DNA of 64,000 nucleotides from Roridomyces roridus (lineage: Eukaryota > Basidiomycota > Agaricomycetes > Agaricales > Mycenaceae): contig JARKIF010000011.1 of NCBI GenBank assembly GCA_029378245.1, forward strand, positions 682,001-746,000, in the 5' to 3' direction. Shown here in pieces: positions 45,121 to 56,000 of this stretch (position 1 is its first letter; every line of letters begins with the position of its first letter). The notes under the pieces were generated by a model, which saw nothing but the letters and a program-made list of their open reading frames with translations, was not told the origin of the DNA and did no database searches. The position numbers and the translations under genes were made by a program.

Positions 45121-45757
45121 GGTTTGTTCGGATATGGACTTTCGAGAGACGATTCAATGGACGGACTTTTTACTCGAGACGCAGGCGTTTTTGATGATTA
45201 CACGGAATGCTTGAAATGGACGATTTAGCTGGCGATGTACATTGTCCAGAGCTTTGTTCCCAAAGTGCGGTTTCATGCCGATACCAGTCGCTCGTGGAAA
45301 AAATGCCAACTGCTGCGGGCTACAAAGCCTTCGGCTGGAATTGAACTCAGCGTTGCCCGAGACAGGTATGTCAATTATGGGGATCTCAGAAGGGAAGCAC
45401 ATGGTGTAAATATCAAGGAGTATAATTTGCCGCTCTGGTGTCCGACAGTAGGCAACCAGGCAGCCAGGAACAATGCAGCAAGAGAGAAGAAAAAACGCTC
45501 GGGCCGCATGAATAATGGCGCGAAGGGGAATCGAACCCGATCCTTCATCAAATCCATGAAATTCTTTCTCCTCGCAGAACCCACACACTCTCCGTCGTCC
45601 CGTTGTTTCCATAGCACCTTGGCCCAGGACTCACCGCGACGCTATGTACGCGCATTGTTGTAAAATTAAATTGACACCGGTCGTCTTGCTTTGGTCTTGC
45701 TCGTGTTCTGCCGCTCGAAGAGTGTTGGACTTTTCCGGACTCCTTCTGCGTGCAAAC
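45121..45757. other. Intergenic with a tRNA T-arm-like motif
   Basis: GGGAATCGAACCC at about 45527 (minus-strand T-arm-like) has no matching acceptor or D arm. No gene. Confidence 0.4.
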
Positions 45758-45934
45758 TGTTGGGAATCTGGGTTTCTGGCATGACATGCTTCGCCACCCT
45801 CGAGAACCTTCTGGAATATTCCCTTTTGCTGACTGATACAGTTTCTTAGATTTTTGTAGAACATTCTAGTTACATTGTAAAGTAGTATATAAGCCTGCTG
45901 AAATGTAGGCGTTGGGCATCTGTTTGCCCTAACA
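45758..45934 (+). repeat. Possible solo LTR fragment
   Basis: Starts TGTTGGGAATCT and ends CCCTAACA, with short inverted TG/CA termini and a TATATAAG box inside (about 45885), as in copia-type LTRs. Target duplications at these ends do not match. A 7-bp TGCAAAC repeat (45751-45757, 45960-45966) would imply slightly different ends. Tentative. Confidence 0.3.
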
Positions 45935-46795
45935 CATCTTACCTTAACTGGCTTGCCATTGCAAACTTGGAATCAGTTCAACACGGATCAACACGCTGAC
46001 GGCGTAAATCCCAACACAAACAACGCCACTGAGCATCCCTGTTGGAACCAACTTTCAGCTTCCGATGCCATTGAGCCCCCGAAAGAATCCGTACACAAAA
46101 GAAAACTTCCTCGACGCCAGATGTCTCCCAAGGAGTCGAACCTCGGACACCATGTATCCCTGGAGCATTAACAGACAGGGGTCAGCAAGGGCTACTTACC
46201 ACCACGCTCCCGACTTCTGGGACACGCACCCCGCTGCTATTGTCATGATATGACCCCAGACCACAACCCGACGGGTTGTAACCCGATCAACCATCAACCA
46301 TCAATACTCTAATCAGTGATCATCACTGATCGGCCGGGTCTTGTCTCAACCCCTGCTTGGTACTCCACTCTCCCCTGCATTTACACCCCTACTTGTCGCG
46401 ATCACCCCTGCTCCTACCCCCTACCCCTCGTACCTAATTCGATCATGTAGTATATATACCCGTCTACAGTCTCAGTACTGTAGACGAATCTAGTCTATTC
46501 TCCCTACGGCTTGCTCTACCTCTTGAGTCTCGTCTGCTGCTCTTCGCTCCGTCGCCTCGTTCGTTGCCGACTAGAACCCGACTTAGCCCTAGGTGCTGAC
46601 ATGAAGCGAGACTTGATGAATTGCGCTTGAACACCATGCTGAGGTCATGGTGGAGCTCCTCCAGATTGTCGTGAGATGCGCTCCCTGTGGGCGGTCTCAT
46701 TTGATCCGGCACTCGGCAAGATGGATAATCACTCGCCGGATGATATAATTTGATCCGATGTCCATCACCAGTCAATCGACAGTCACGTTTCTTGT
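45935..46795. other. Repeat-rich intergenic
   Basis: Contains a B-box-like motif (GGAGTCGAACC, about 46135, minus strand) and palindromic TGATCATCACTGATC near 46318. No gene. Confidence 0.4.
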
Positions 46796-46868
46796 GCGGC
46801 TTTGCACAATGCCAAAAAGCCGCACAGAGCCACATGCGGTTCATGCGGCTTTTGCACAACCCATCTAT
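46796..46868 (+). repeat. Hairpin repeat unit A (GCGGCTTTGCACAATG family)
   Basis: GCGGCTTTGCACAATGCCAA, then GCCGCA, ending GGCTTTTGCACAACCCATCT. Related copies are B (47094-47146, inverted) and C (47474-47535). Confidence 0.7.
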
Positions 46869-47093
46869 TGAATTGAATAGGACCGGTATGAATCGACCCT
46901 ACCGGTGTTGACATCACTCTGGCTGGAGTGGATGAGTAGTCGACTTGAATATGTGGAGTCTGGGGTGAGGCAATCAAGTTTCCCTGGCAAGGGTCGGATC
47001 TGAATAAAAACGAATGTGACTGACTATCCAAACCACCAACAGGAATCGAACCTCGTACAGCAGTTTCAACTCCGGGGAGTTATAAATTAGATT

Positions 47094-47146
47094 GGTTGTG
47101 CAAAAGCCGTACAGCTTTTAATTGCATTGTGCAAAGCCGTACGGCT
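47094..47146 (-). repeat. Hairpin repeat unit B
   Basis: Inverted relative of unit A: GGTTGTGCAAAAGCCGTAC, then GCATTGTGCAAAGCCGTACG. Confidence 0.7.
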
Positions 47147-47473
47147 AAATATCCTGACCGGTTTTTTCGATTTTTTTCTGGCAGGTGGATGATCACTGAT
47201 ACCGATCATGATGCCCATCACCCGGCACAGCAGCCAGTTTGGCCGAGTCACCCAAACCGGCGGCGTGGTAAGGAGTTCAAGTGACCGAATCATGACAGTA
47301 CCTCATTGGAGCCGTGTGGAGTCAATGTGAATCGAGTCAAAGCCGAGTGTTCACATCCAACACCTGTCGGATCACTATGCCGTCGGGCGGCCACAGATCA
47401 GATCATTGATGAAATGTGCCGAGATGCCGATATTTGCCAATCAACAACACCAAAATGATTCAATTACCTGGAT

Positions 47474-47535
47474 GGCTTTGCACAATGCCAAAAAGCCGTA
47501 CACGGCTCCACACGGCTTTGCACAACCCGTCTATT
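47474..47535 (+). repeat. Hairpin repeat unit C
   Basis: GGCTTTGCACAATGCCAAAA, GCCGTACACGGCTCC, GGCTTTGCACAACCCGTCT; same orientation as unit A. Confidence 0.7.
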
Positions 47536-48244
47536 ATGTACATCCCAGCAAGGCTCTTACCGGTACCCTGATACCTGTAAGTCACGGAAGAAAGAGAAAG
47601 ATTTGTGAGCAGGGAAGACTCGTTGCTTAATTGAGCTTCCGGCGCGCCAGGTCCAACTTCAATGTTTCTACTCCTTGACTGTACTTAGTCGGTACAGAGC
47701 TCGGTATGGGCACGGGCGTGGAGGTAAGAGACATTAGTCTCGCGGCCGTAGATCCAGTCGACATGCAAGGTCCCCGGGCCTGGGTTCAATTCCCGGTCTC
47801 CCATGTTCCATCCATAGCGGTGCAAGCACCCTTCCCCTACTCTGGGGCGGATCATAACGGCAGGACTAGAAATATCTGCCGGTAGCGGCTTGTGATCAAC
47901 ATAGGACACATCTTACGTGAATTGCAGAGATTAATGTGGATCATGGTGGGAATTGATGGAGGAAATTTTGCAGGCCATCAAACCATTCAGCCCCACAGAA
48001 CCCTCCTCTTGACAGAGTAAGGGAATTGATTCTCTAGATTTAGATTCAAGTTGATGTCATTCCTAGTGCAGATGATTTATCTAATTTTTCTGAGAGTTGT
48101 TTGAGGTGGTACAACACTCTCACCTTTCTTACTACCTACACAACACAGACTCAGAACCCTTGGTGAGTACAGTGGAAGGTGATGACAAAAGGTGGGTAAA
48201 TTCCTAATATCACCATCAATCTTGAGAATGGCACTGGCATGTGT
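47536..48244. other. Intergenic with a B-box-like motif
   Basis: GGGTTCAATTCCCGG at about 47783 forms a T-arm-like hairpin, but no complete tRNA is found. No gene. Confidence 0.4.
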
Positions 48245-48398
48245 GAGGATGGCATCCTTACAGCCACATCACTGATCTGTCACTTGTCAGTCCCAGCATC
48301 AGGGATCTGTCTATCTCACACAGTACAGCCTTCCGTTACCGTACACAGCCCATCTATGTATATATGGACAGCATCTACTTTACTTTACTTTAGTTACG
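48245..48398 (+). repeat. Dispersed 155-bp repeat, copy 1
   Basis: Matches 52579-52730 in reverse complement over its length: ACAGCCACATCACTGATCTG, ATCTGTCTATCTCACA, TACAGCCTTCC, TATGTATATATGGACAGCAT. Ends in repeated CTTTA (TACTTTACTTTACTTTAG), like a SINE tail. Confidence 0.75.
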
Positions 48399-50179
48399 CA
48401 CGCCGCATATGTGACACTGCTACTCTCCGGGACTAGTGAGGCATATTTCAGGGTACACACTCGCCTCGGAGTGGTGTATTACACCGTTAAAGGTCGCAAG
48501 CTGGTGTTTCGATGCTGGGCTCTGGGAATTAGTTGAAGACTGTGTAGCATTGCACCTGAGGTGATCAAGAGGAACTAGACCATGCCCGTGTATCAGGATG
48601 CTGAGAAGCACCCGCCGTCGAGAACAGAACCACGGTTCAATTTGAACATGACCTCCCGCAGGTTGACCCTTATCAGTGCTGGACTGCCCGCAGGAATTGG
48701 TGTCTCGCCAGGACATGCCGAGAGACCGCCGGTTGGTTTATCGACCTGACGGTGGTGTGTACATGCACAGATCAGAATTGGACAGATGAGGGTACAGCCG
48801 CAAGTTGGATATCAACCAACGGGCTGAATCACGAGAGTTCGACTGTGTCGCCGGATGATGCCGTGGTTCGGTGACCCATGCCAAGTCATTCCGTGATCGT
48901 ATCACCCGGTGCCGTACGCAGGATCACTTGATCAAACTGCCGGCAGTCGTGCAGAGAAAAATTGGGAATTGGTTGTGCTCTGGACCAGTCCAGACCGAAG
49001 TCACATGTAGCTTGATCAAAGCTGACTGAGGTTCAAAGCACGCCATCGTGAGGAATTGATGAACCGCATGGAACCCACTTGGGGGGAGGGGCCGCTGCAG
49101 GCCGGCATATACGAGAACTTCTGGGGTTTGAGCTTGCTGGATCTGACTGAAAGGCAAGCACAGTGGAAAGAGACAAGTTAGGTGTGTGGCTGTGCACCAA
49201 CTTCAAGTTGGCGTGACGTGACATATGTGATGATGTTTAGTGATCACTGATCAGATCAGATCACAGTGCACCAAAGGCTGCACACTTTCTGCCACCAGTA
49301 GACATAGCACTATAAAAATTGCAGCCAGAGCTCACCAAATCCTGTAGCCTTGTCAAGAAATGACAATGCAAGGGATCTCTCACCCACATGTTTAGGAACC
49401 AGTCACTTGGTGGTCAGAATCCAGATTGTGTGCTTGGCCCACAGAGCAGCTTCACCCGCAGCAGTCTGGGTGGTCCAGCAGAGGTCTACAGCAGCAGTGG
49501 AGCACTGGAGCCAAATTCCTGTCCAGCAATTCAACTGTGTTGTCCATGGATATGAGGATACAGATTTGATGAGCACCAGTATCATCACAGAGTTCAACTC
49601 ATTTTGAATGCCACTAATTTTCTTAATTTTCCTGAAGGCTGACATACACATTGATGCATCCTAAGCTTCAAACAGACCTACATTGCAAAGATCCAGCACC
49701 TGTGGTGAACCTGGAATGAGCTAATCATCTAAAGCAAGAAGATCAACAATATTATACACACTATTGAATATGGGAGCTCATCTCTGCAGCAAGAGGCACC
49801 AGATCAATTGATGTTCGACACTGATTGATCGCTGCTTACATGGTCCTCCCTACCATAATGGGAAGTAGCTCCGTGAAGTGTGATCTCTTGCCGACTTGCC
49901 GACAGCTGTACTCCGCTCATGCGCCCCTTTTTCTGCTGGGCAGTGGGTTGAAACTGGCTTGCCAAATAGCATTTCTCACTTTATATCAATGCCCTCTGCC
50001 CTTTGCGGCGACTCAATGGATTTCATGCCTTTCTGCATCAGATCAATGTTATCCGGAGCTATCAAGCCTGTGTCAAACATCAGTTGATCTGCTGCCTCTT
50101 GCTCTGCAGAGTGAAATTCAATTTCAACAACCAGAAATGTACCCGCAAAATACCAGAGGGCTTTGTAAAGAATTGGAGG
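48399..50179. other. Intergenic, no supported gene
   Basis: Open frames up to about 125 codons lack motifs. TGATCACTGATCAGATCAGA lies near 49245. Nothing else recognised. Confidence 0.4.
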
Positions 50180-50353
50180 CTCCAGAGCGAAAGGAAAAAT
50201 GAGCTGATGGGAGCTGTCAAAATCAGTGATTGTAGCCGCAAAAAGGAAATGCACAGCCGCCACAATCAAAAGTTGTAATGATTCTAAAAAGTTGCCCAAC
50301 TTCTGGCCTGACCGAATTTAAAAGAACGAGAACTTAGCAAGTAAGTTCTCGTA
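50180..50353 (+). repeat. Direct repeat, copy 1 (about 170 bp)
   Basis: Starts CTCCAGAGCGAAAGG and contains GAGCTGTCAAAATCAGTGAT and GCCGCAAAAAGGAAA. It ends in the hairpin GAGAACTTA-gcaag-TAAGTTCTC. The second copy is at 51430-51593. Confidence 0.7.
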
Positions 50354-51043
50354 ATCCAATAGAGAGAATATCATTGGCCCCAACCCCCGGAACACCCCGC
50401 AGGATCAAATAGGATCACCTAGATACCCTTTTCGTTACAGCTCCGTAAAATGTATAAAAGCCCAGCCAAAAGTAGTGTGCAGTAGGAATTCCTGCCCCCG
50501 CAAGACCGCGGAGCTAGCGTAGACTCAGAGACTCGAGTTCAATTTGAATTAGAGAGATAATTGGGATTTTGTTGGCTTTTGAACCTGCCCCACTTTTGAG
50601 ATTGACCCAGTAAGGTCTCTATTGGCCAGAGGCGTGCATTGAGTTGTCACCCCGCCAGCTATTGAGGTTCTGAAGTGTTCTTTCCAAAAGGCGTGTGTAG
50701 ATAGAGAGGGTTGAGGTGTGCCGTTAGTGGTGTCACCTCACCTTTCCTTGAATCAGCTATCACGTTGCGGCATTGAGTATTGAACTGCCCTAGACTCGAC
50801 GATCAACTCTGATTGCGCTGCCCGCACCCTTGTTGTGGTTGTGGTCACTGCTCTCCGTGTTCACTCACACGAGATATAAAAAGTACGGTCGAGCGCTCGC
50901 TCTCATACCAAGCTCTTTGAATACTCTGACCTCTTGAAGGACAAGACACCTGTCCTACCTCCCCGAACTCACATGCACATCTGTGTTGTTGTGATTAGAG
51001 TTTGTAGTTTAGAGTTTGTAGTTTAGTTGTGGGTTTTGTGTAG
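50354..51043. other. Interval between direct repeats, promoter-like motifs only
   Basis: TATAAAAG at about 50454 and ATATAAAAAG at about 50874 resemble promoters of an LTR or other element. No ORF. Confidence 0.35.
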
Positions 51044-51064
51044 TGGTTGGTTGGTTGGTTGGTT
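51044..51064. repeat. (GGTT)n microsatellite
   Basis: Five consecutive GGTT units. Confidence 0.9.
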
Positions 51065-51429
51065 GAGATAGTCTTCGGGCACTCAGCCATCCTTCTCGGT
51101 CTTGCATATACACACACTTTGCTATAGATTTGATTACACGTCCGCACACTAGTGCTACATTTCAACGTGTGACTTTCCATACGAATGGAACCATTTGTAG
51201 CCGACGGCCGGCACGTCCCGAAAAGGGAATTTGATCCGCCGGCAGGCCTCGACAAGCTGCAGAAAGCCTCGGCAGAGCGAAAATTTTGTCTGTGACCCTG
51301 TGACATACGGAAATTTACGTATGAAAAATCGGCTGTGACTTGTGACCCTTCGAATTGATCTAAATGGTACAGTATGTTCTTTTTTTTGACAAGTCTCATT
51401 ACACATGCAAACAGCTGTGAAACTGGGCC

Positions 51430-51593
51430 CTCCAGAGAGAAAAGAAAAATGAGCTGTCAAAATCAGTGATGGTGGCCGCAAAAAGGAAAGCGCACAGCCG
51501 CCATAATCAAAAGTCCCCATTTACTGAAACCTCACCCAAATTTGGGCCCACTGAAATTCTAAAAGAACGAGAACTTAAAGTGAAGTTCTCGTA
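51430..51593 (+). repeat. Direct repeat, copy 2
   Basis: Same family as 50180-50353: CTCCAGAGAGAAAAG, GAGCTGTCAAAATCAGTGAT, GCCGCAAAAAGGAAA, ending in the hairpin GAGAACTTaaagtgAAGTTCTC. Confidence 0.7.
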
Positions 51594-51677
51594 AAGGACC
51601 TTGGTCGAGTGGTGCTTGAAGACCTGGATGCCGAATCAGTCTTGCTCATTCACTGACCCAAGCACCGTGGGGCAGAC

Positions 51678-52070
51678 AAGTGCTACCCATTGTGGATCAT
51701 CACCCTTTGGTCCCGATTCAACCGCGTGCGTGACAGCCAAAACCTATGGTCCTCTGCGGTGGACCAAGTACACGAGACCCTCGAGAAGTCTACAACTACC
51801 GAGGGTGTCGCAAAACGGGCAAAGGCGGCTCTCAAAGCGCTCCAGGACCTTCAATGGGATGGAGAGCCTCAAGGGTTCAAGGCTGGGGGCTCCATGGAGG
51901 ATCTTACCCTGTGGCTTATGAAGGCCTGGTTGAAGATGGACCACAAAGATCAAATGCTGAGCTATTTGGGGCTCAGCAATGCAAGCACAAGCACAATTCA
52001 GGCAACATACTTTGTCGTTGCCCGAACCTCCCTGCCACTGGTGGCCGTACACGGGTCGGAACCATATACA
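51678..52070 (+). pseudogene. Relic of a coding sequence, probably transposon-derived
   Basis: A coherent frame (PLWIITLWSRFNRVRDSQNLWSSAV, then GSMEDLTLWLMKAWLKMDHKD) has the amphipathic, Trp-rich character of large uncharacterised TE-associated proteins of agaricomycetes. The part upstream is interrupted by a stop at about 51654-51656, and the downstream part is cut by a hAT MITE at 52076. I cannot name the family with certainty. Confidence 0.4.
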
Positions 52071-52075
52071 AGGGG

Positions 52076-52555
52076 TAGGGTCCCGTTTGTAATTCATGTT
52101 TATAAACATTTTTATAAACATGGGTTTATAAACCCGGTTTTTATCCGAGCGACGAAAGGACCTGTTTATAATTAGGTAACCTACCGAAGCTGCCGAGCAT
52201 CCGAGGCATCAAAGGGAGATCAGATCACCGGCGGCCGGGTCCAAGCAGTCAATTTTCATCTGGAGCAGACACGGAACGGCAACCGAGTCCGGAAACTACT
52301 GATGTGATGGCGCAAAACGGCTCGACAACGGTACCGGAATGCAGCACTACAGGTTTGTGGCTTGCACGAGCCTTGTGGAAAAGCCGGGGATCATTTTTGA
52401 GCCACGGGAAGCGGAAAACACGCAAAAAATGAGGCTCCGGGCCGACACGGCAGCCGGACGGCATCCGTTTATAAACATGTTTATAAACCGCCGGTTCGGG
52501 AGCCAAAAAAAAAAAACTGTTTGTAACCCCCGGGGGAATTATAAACGGTACCCTA
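52076..52555. mobile_element. hAT-type MITE 3 (480 bp)
   Basis: Inverted ends TAGGGTCCCGTTTGTAATT / AATTATAAACGGTACCCTA are flanked by a perfect 8-bp duplication ACAAGGGG (52068-52075 and 52556-52563). Subterminal TTTATAAAC motifs are repeated on both sides. A 12-base A run lies at about 52505. Non-autonomous. Confidence 0.88.
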
Positions 52556-52578
52556 ACAAGGGGGAAGTGTTGGGGGGT

Positions 52579-52730
52579 GTGTATCTAAAGTAAAGTAGAT
52601 GCTGTCCATATATACATAGACGGACTGTGTATGGTAATGGAAGGCTGTACTGTGAGATAGACAGATCCATGGTGCCGGGACAGACAGGTGACAGATCCGT
52701 GATGTGGCTGTCAGGATGTCATCCTTACAT
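52579..52730 (-). repeat. Dispersed 155-bp repeat, copy 2
   Basis: Reverse complement of 48245-48398; flanks differ, so the two copies moved independently. Confidence 0.75.
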
Positions 52731-53004
52731 GTGGGTGAAGATGGATGAAGTTGTAGCAGAGGAGGCTGCATGCATGTGACTTGGAAGACTAGTACTCTCA
52801 CCTACTTATCTTCACGTAAATTTGAGCCGTTTCGATACTGTCGCACTGGTCTCTCATAGACATGCACTTGCAATACACTTGTGTATGTTACATTAGTCTG
52901 GATTGGGAAACTCTGCAACATCAACATGGAAAATGATACATTCTGTGGGAATTACATGATGCTGCAGTGCGATTGAGTCCTGCACACATCACTCTGACAA
53001 TCAC

Positions 53005-56000
53005 CTACTTCTTGGAGGAGGGAGATTTGAATCTGGAAAATAGTTTGGAGAGCCTCTTGACACCAGTGTTTTCTGCATCCTTGCCCTTGGCCAAAGCATT
53101 TTGTGTATCCTTTGAGGCTTTGATGGCCTGGAGAGTATGTGGATGGTCTGCTCCTAGGACCTGTGTGCGTTTGGCAACAACTTTGAGTTGGAGATTTTCT
53201 GCTGCCTGGTGCCTGCCGGTGCTATAGAGTGTCATGGCAAGGTTGGCCATGGCAGTCACCGTGGCAGGATGGTCATCACCAAGGAGTTTCTGACTCTGTT
53301 TGAGCACAGAAAGTTCAAGCTTCTCTGCCTCTTGGTACTGTCCCAGTTTCCTGTATGTTCCTGCAAGGTTGGCCATGGCAGTCACCGTGTCAGGATGGTC
53401 ATCACCGAGGAGTTTTTGACTCTGTTTGAGCACAGAAAGTTCAAGCTTCTCTGTCTCTTGGTACCGTCCCAATTGCCAATATGTTGCTGCAAGGTTGGCC
53501 ATGGCAGTCACCGTGTCAGGATGGTCATCACCAAGGAGTTTCTGCCGCTGTTTGAGGACAGAAATTTGAAGCTTCTCTGCCTCTTGGTACCGTCCCAATT
53601 GCCAATATGTTGCTGCAAGGTTGGCCATGGCAGTCACCGTGTCAGGATGGTCATCACCGAGGAGTTTTTGACTCTGTTTGAGCACAGAAAGTTCAAGCTT
53701 CTCTGCCTCTTGGTACTGTCCCAGTTTCCTGTATGTTCCTGCAAGGTTGGCCATGACAGTCAGCGTGCCAGGATGGTCATCACCAAGGAGTTTCTGACGC
53801 TGTTTGAGGACAGAAAGTTCAAGCTTCTCTGCCTCTTGGTACCGTCCCAATTGCCAATATGTTGCTGCAAGGTTGGCCATGGCAGTCACCGTGTCAGGAT
53901 GGTCATCACCGAGGAGTTTCTGACGCTGTTTGAGGACAGAAAGTTCAAGCTTCTCTGCCTCTTGGTACCGTCCCAGTTTCTTGTATGTTGCTGCAAGGTT
54001 GGCCATGGCAGTCACCGTGTCAGGATGGTCATCACCGAGGAGTTTCTGACTCTGTGTGAGCACAGAAAGTTCAAGCTTCTCTGCCTCTTGGTACTGTCCC
54101 AGTTTCCTGTATGTTCCTGCAAGGTTGGCCATGGCAGTCAGCGTGCCAGGATGGTCATCACCAAGGAGTTTCTGACGCTGTTTGAGGACAGAAATTTGAA
54201 GCTTCTCTGCCTCTTGGTATCGTCCCAATTGGCAATATGTTGCTGCACGGTTGGCCATGGCAGTCACTGTGTCAGGATGGTCATCACCGAGGAGTTTCTG
54301 CCGCTGTTTGAGGACAGAAATTTGAAGCTTCTCTGCCTCTTGGTACCGTCCCAATTGCCAATATGTTGCTGCAAGGTTGGCCATGGCAGTCACCGTGTCA
54401 GGATGGTCATCACCGAGGAGTTTCTGACTCTGTTTGAGCACAGAAAGTTCAAGCTTCTCTGCCTCTTGGTACTGTCCCAGTTTCCTGTATGTTCCTGCAA
54501 GGTTGGCCATGGCAGTCACCGTGTCAGGATGGTCATCACCGAGGAGTTTTTGACTCTGTTTGAGCACAGAAAGTTCAAGCTTCTCTGCCTCTTGGTACCG
54601 TCCCAGTTTCCTGTATGTTCCTGCAAGGTTGGCCATGGCAGTCACCGTGTCAGGATGGTCATCACCAAGGAGTTTCTGACGCTGTTTGAGGGCAGAAAGT
54701 TCAAGCGTCTCTGCCTCTTGGTACCGTCCCAATTGCCAATATGTTGCTGCAAGGTTGGCCATGGCAGTCACCGTGCCAGGATGGTCATCACCAAGGAGTT
54801 TCTGACGCTGTTTGAGGACAGAAAGTTCAAGCTTCTCTGCCTCTTGGTACTGTCCCAGTTGCCAATATGTGAATGCAAGGTTGGCCATGGTAGTCATTGT
54901 GTCAAGATGGTCCTTTCCAAGCCGCTCCCTCTGTCTCTCCAGATTCAGTTCATACAAACCCTTCGCTTGCTCAAATTTACCTCCGTCACAATAAATCCTT
55001 GCATACTGACTCCAGAACTGACACTTCACCATGGTGAAATCTGGGACAAGCCTATTCACATGAGCAATCACCCTGATCCTCTCCAAATATGCCTCCGGGC
55101 CAAGATCTATTGCCATCCCTAATATATTTGTCATGCACTCCCGTGCCGTGGCTTGATTGGGTTGGGTGTCTGAACACCACAGATGCACAAGTGGATGCAT
55201 GCTTAGGGTTTTGCTTGTTTCATCACTCTCAAGCAAAGAGTATTCTTCAATTTCTGCCACAACTTTCCGAAGATATTGTTCCTGCCAACCTCTTGAACCT
55301 GAAACAAAGTTTTGAAGAAATTCCCTGGCTTCCTGCATTGACTCAGTTTCATTCCCTTCATTGTTCAATATCCACTTTGTGGCATTGGCAAATATTGACT
55401 CAGGAATACTGCTGTGGTGCAACAAAGCACAAAGTTGTAAAAACTGGACAGCTACAGGGCTGAGTTTGTCAAAGCTAATCTGCCAGGTTGTATAGACAGT
55501 CCATTCATAGTTATCAAGAGTTTGATCAGGATGCTGTCGCAGTAATTCTTCTTTGTTCTGCCTGTAGATTGATAGATAATTCATGAGACATTTGAACTTG
55601 GCAATGTAAGCCCCAGCCTGGACGATTGCAAGAGGCAGGCATGACAGCTCCGGTGCATCCTGACTGAGTATGAAAACATTATCTGAGGGATCTTGTAACC
55701 TACCCGTACAATGGCCACAGCCAATTTGTGGGTTTCATCTGTGTGCTTCTTGACTGCTCTTGCAAGAAGCAGGGAAGCAGCATCTTCCCCATCCAAATCT
55801 CCAACTTGAGAGTGAGCATCCAGGCTGGCAAGAGCAGCCAGTTGTGGGTTTCGGGAAGTGATGATAATATTCCCATGGGTGCATTGCGGGAAAAATGGCC
55901 ACAATTTTAACTTTGGATTGTCGGCATTGTCAAACAGCAGAGTCCACTTCCTGGGTTTGGAAATAAGCCACTGATGACCAGCTTCTGCTGTTTTTCCAAC

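Noticed and set aside
46796..47535. CRISPR-like array
   Set aside because: Three units in mixed orientation with irregular spacing in a eukaryotic genome; not CRISPR.
48245..52730. Full-length 4.5 kb transposon with 155-bp TIRs
   Set aside because: The copies have unrelated outer and inner flanks, and the interval holds unrelated repeats. Independent insertions of a short element are simpler.
53188..55122. 644-codon open frame on the plus strand opposite the TPR array
   Set aside because: It is the antisense mirror of the 126-bp repeats. The unit length is a multiple of three, so one stop-free antisense unit gives a long frame. The minus strand encodes recognisable NB-ARC/TPR motifs.
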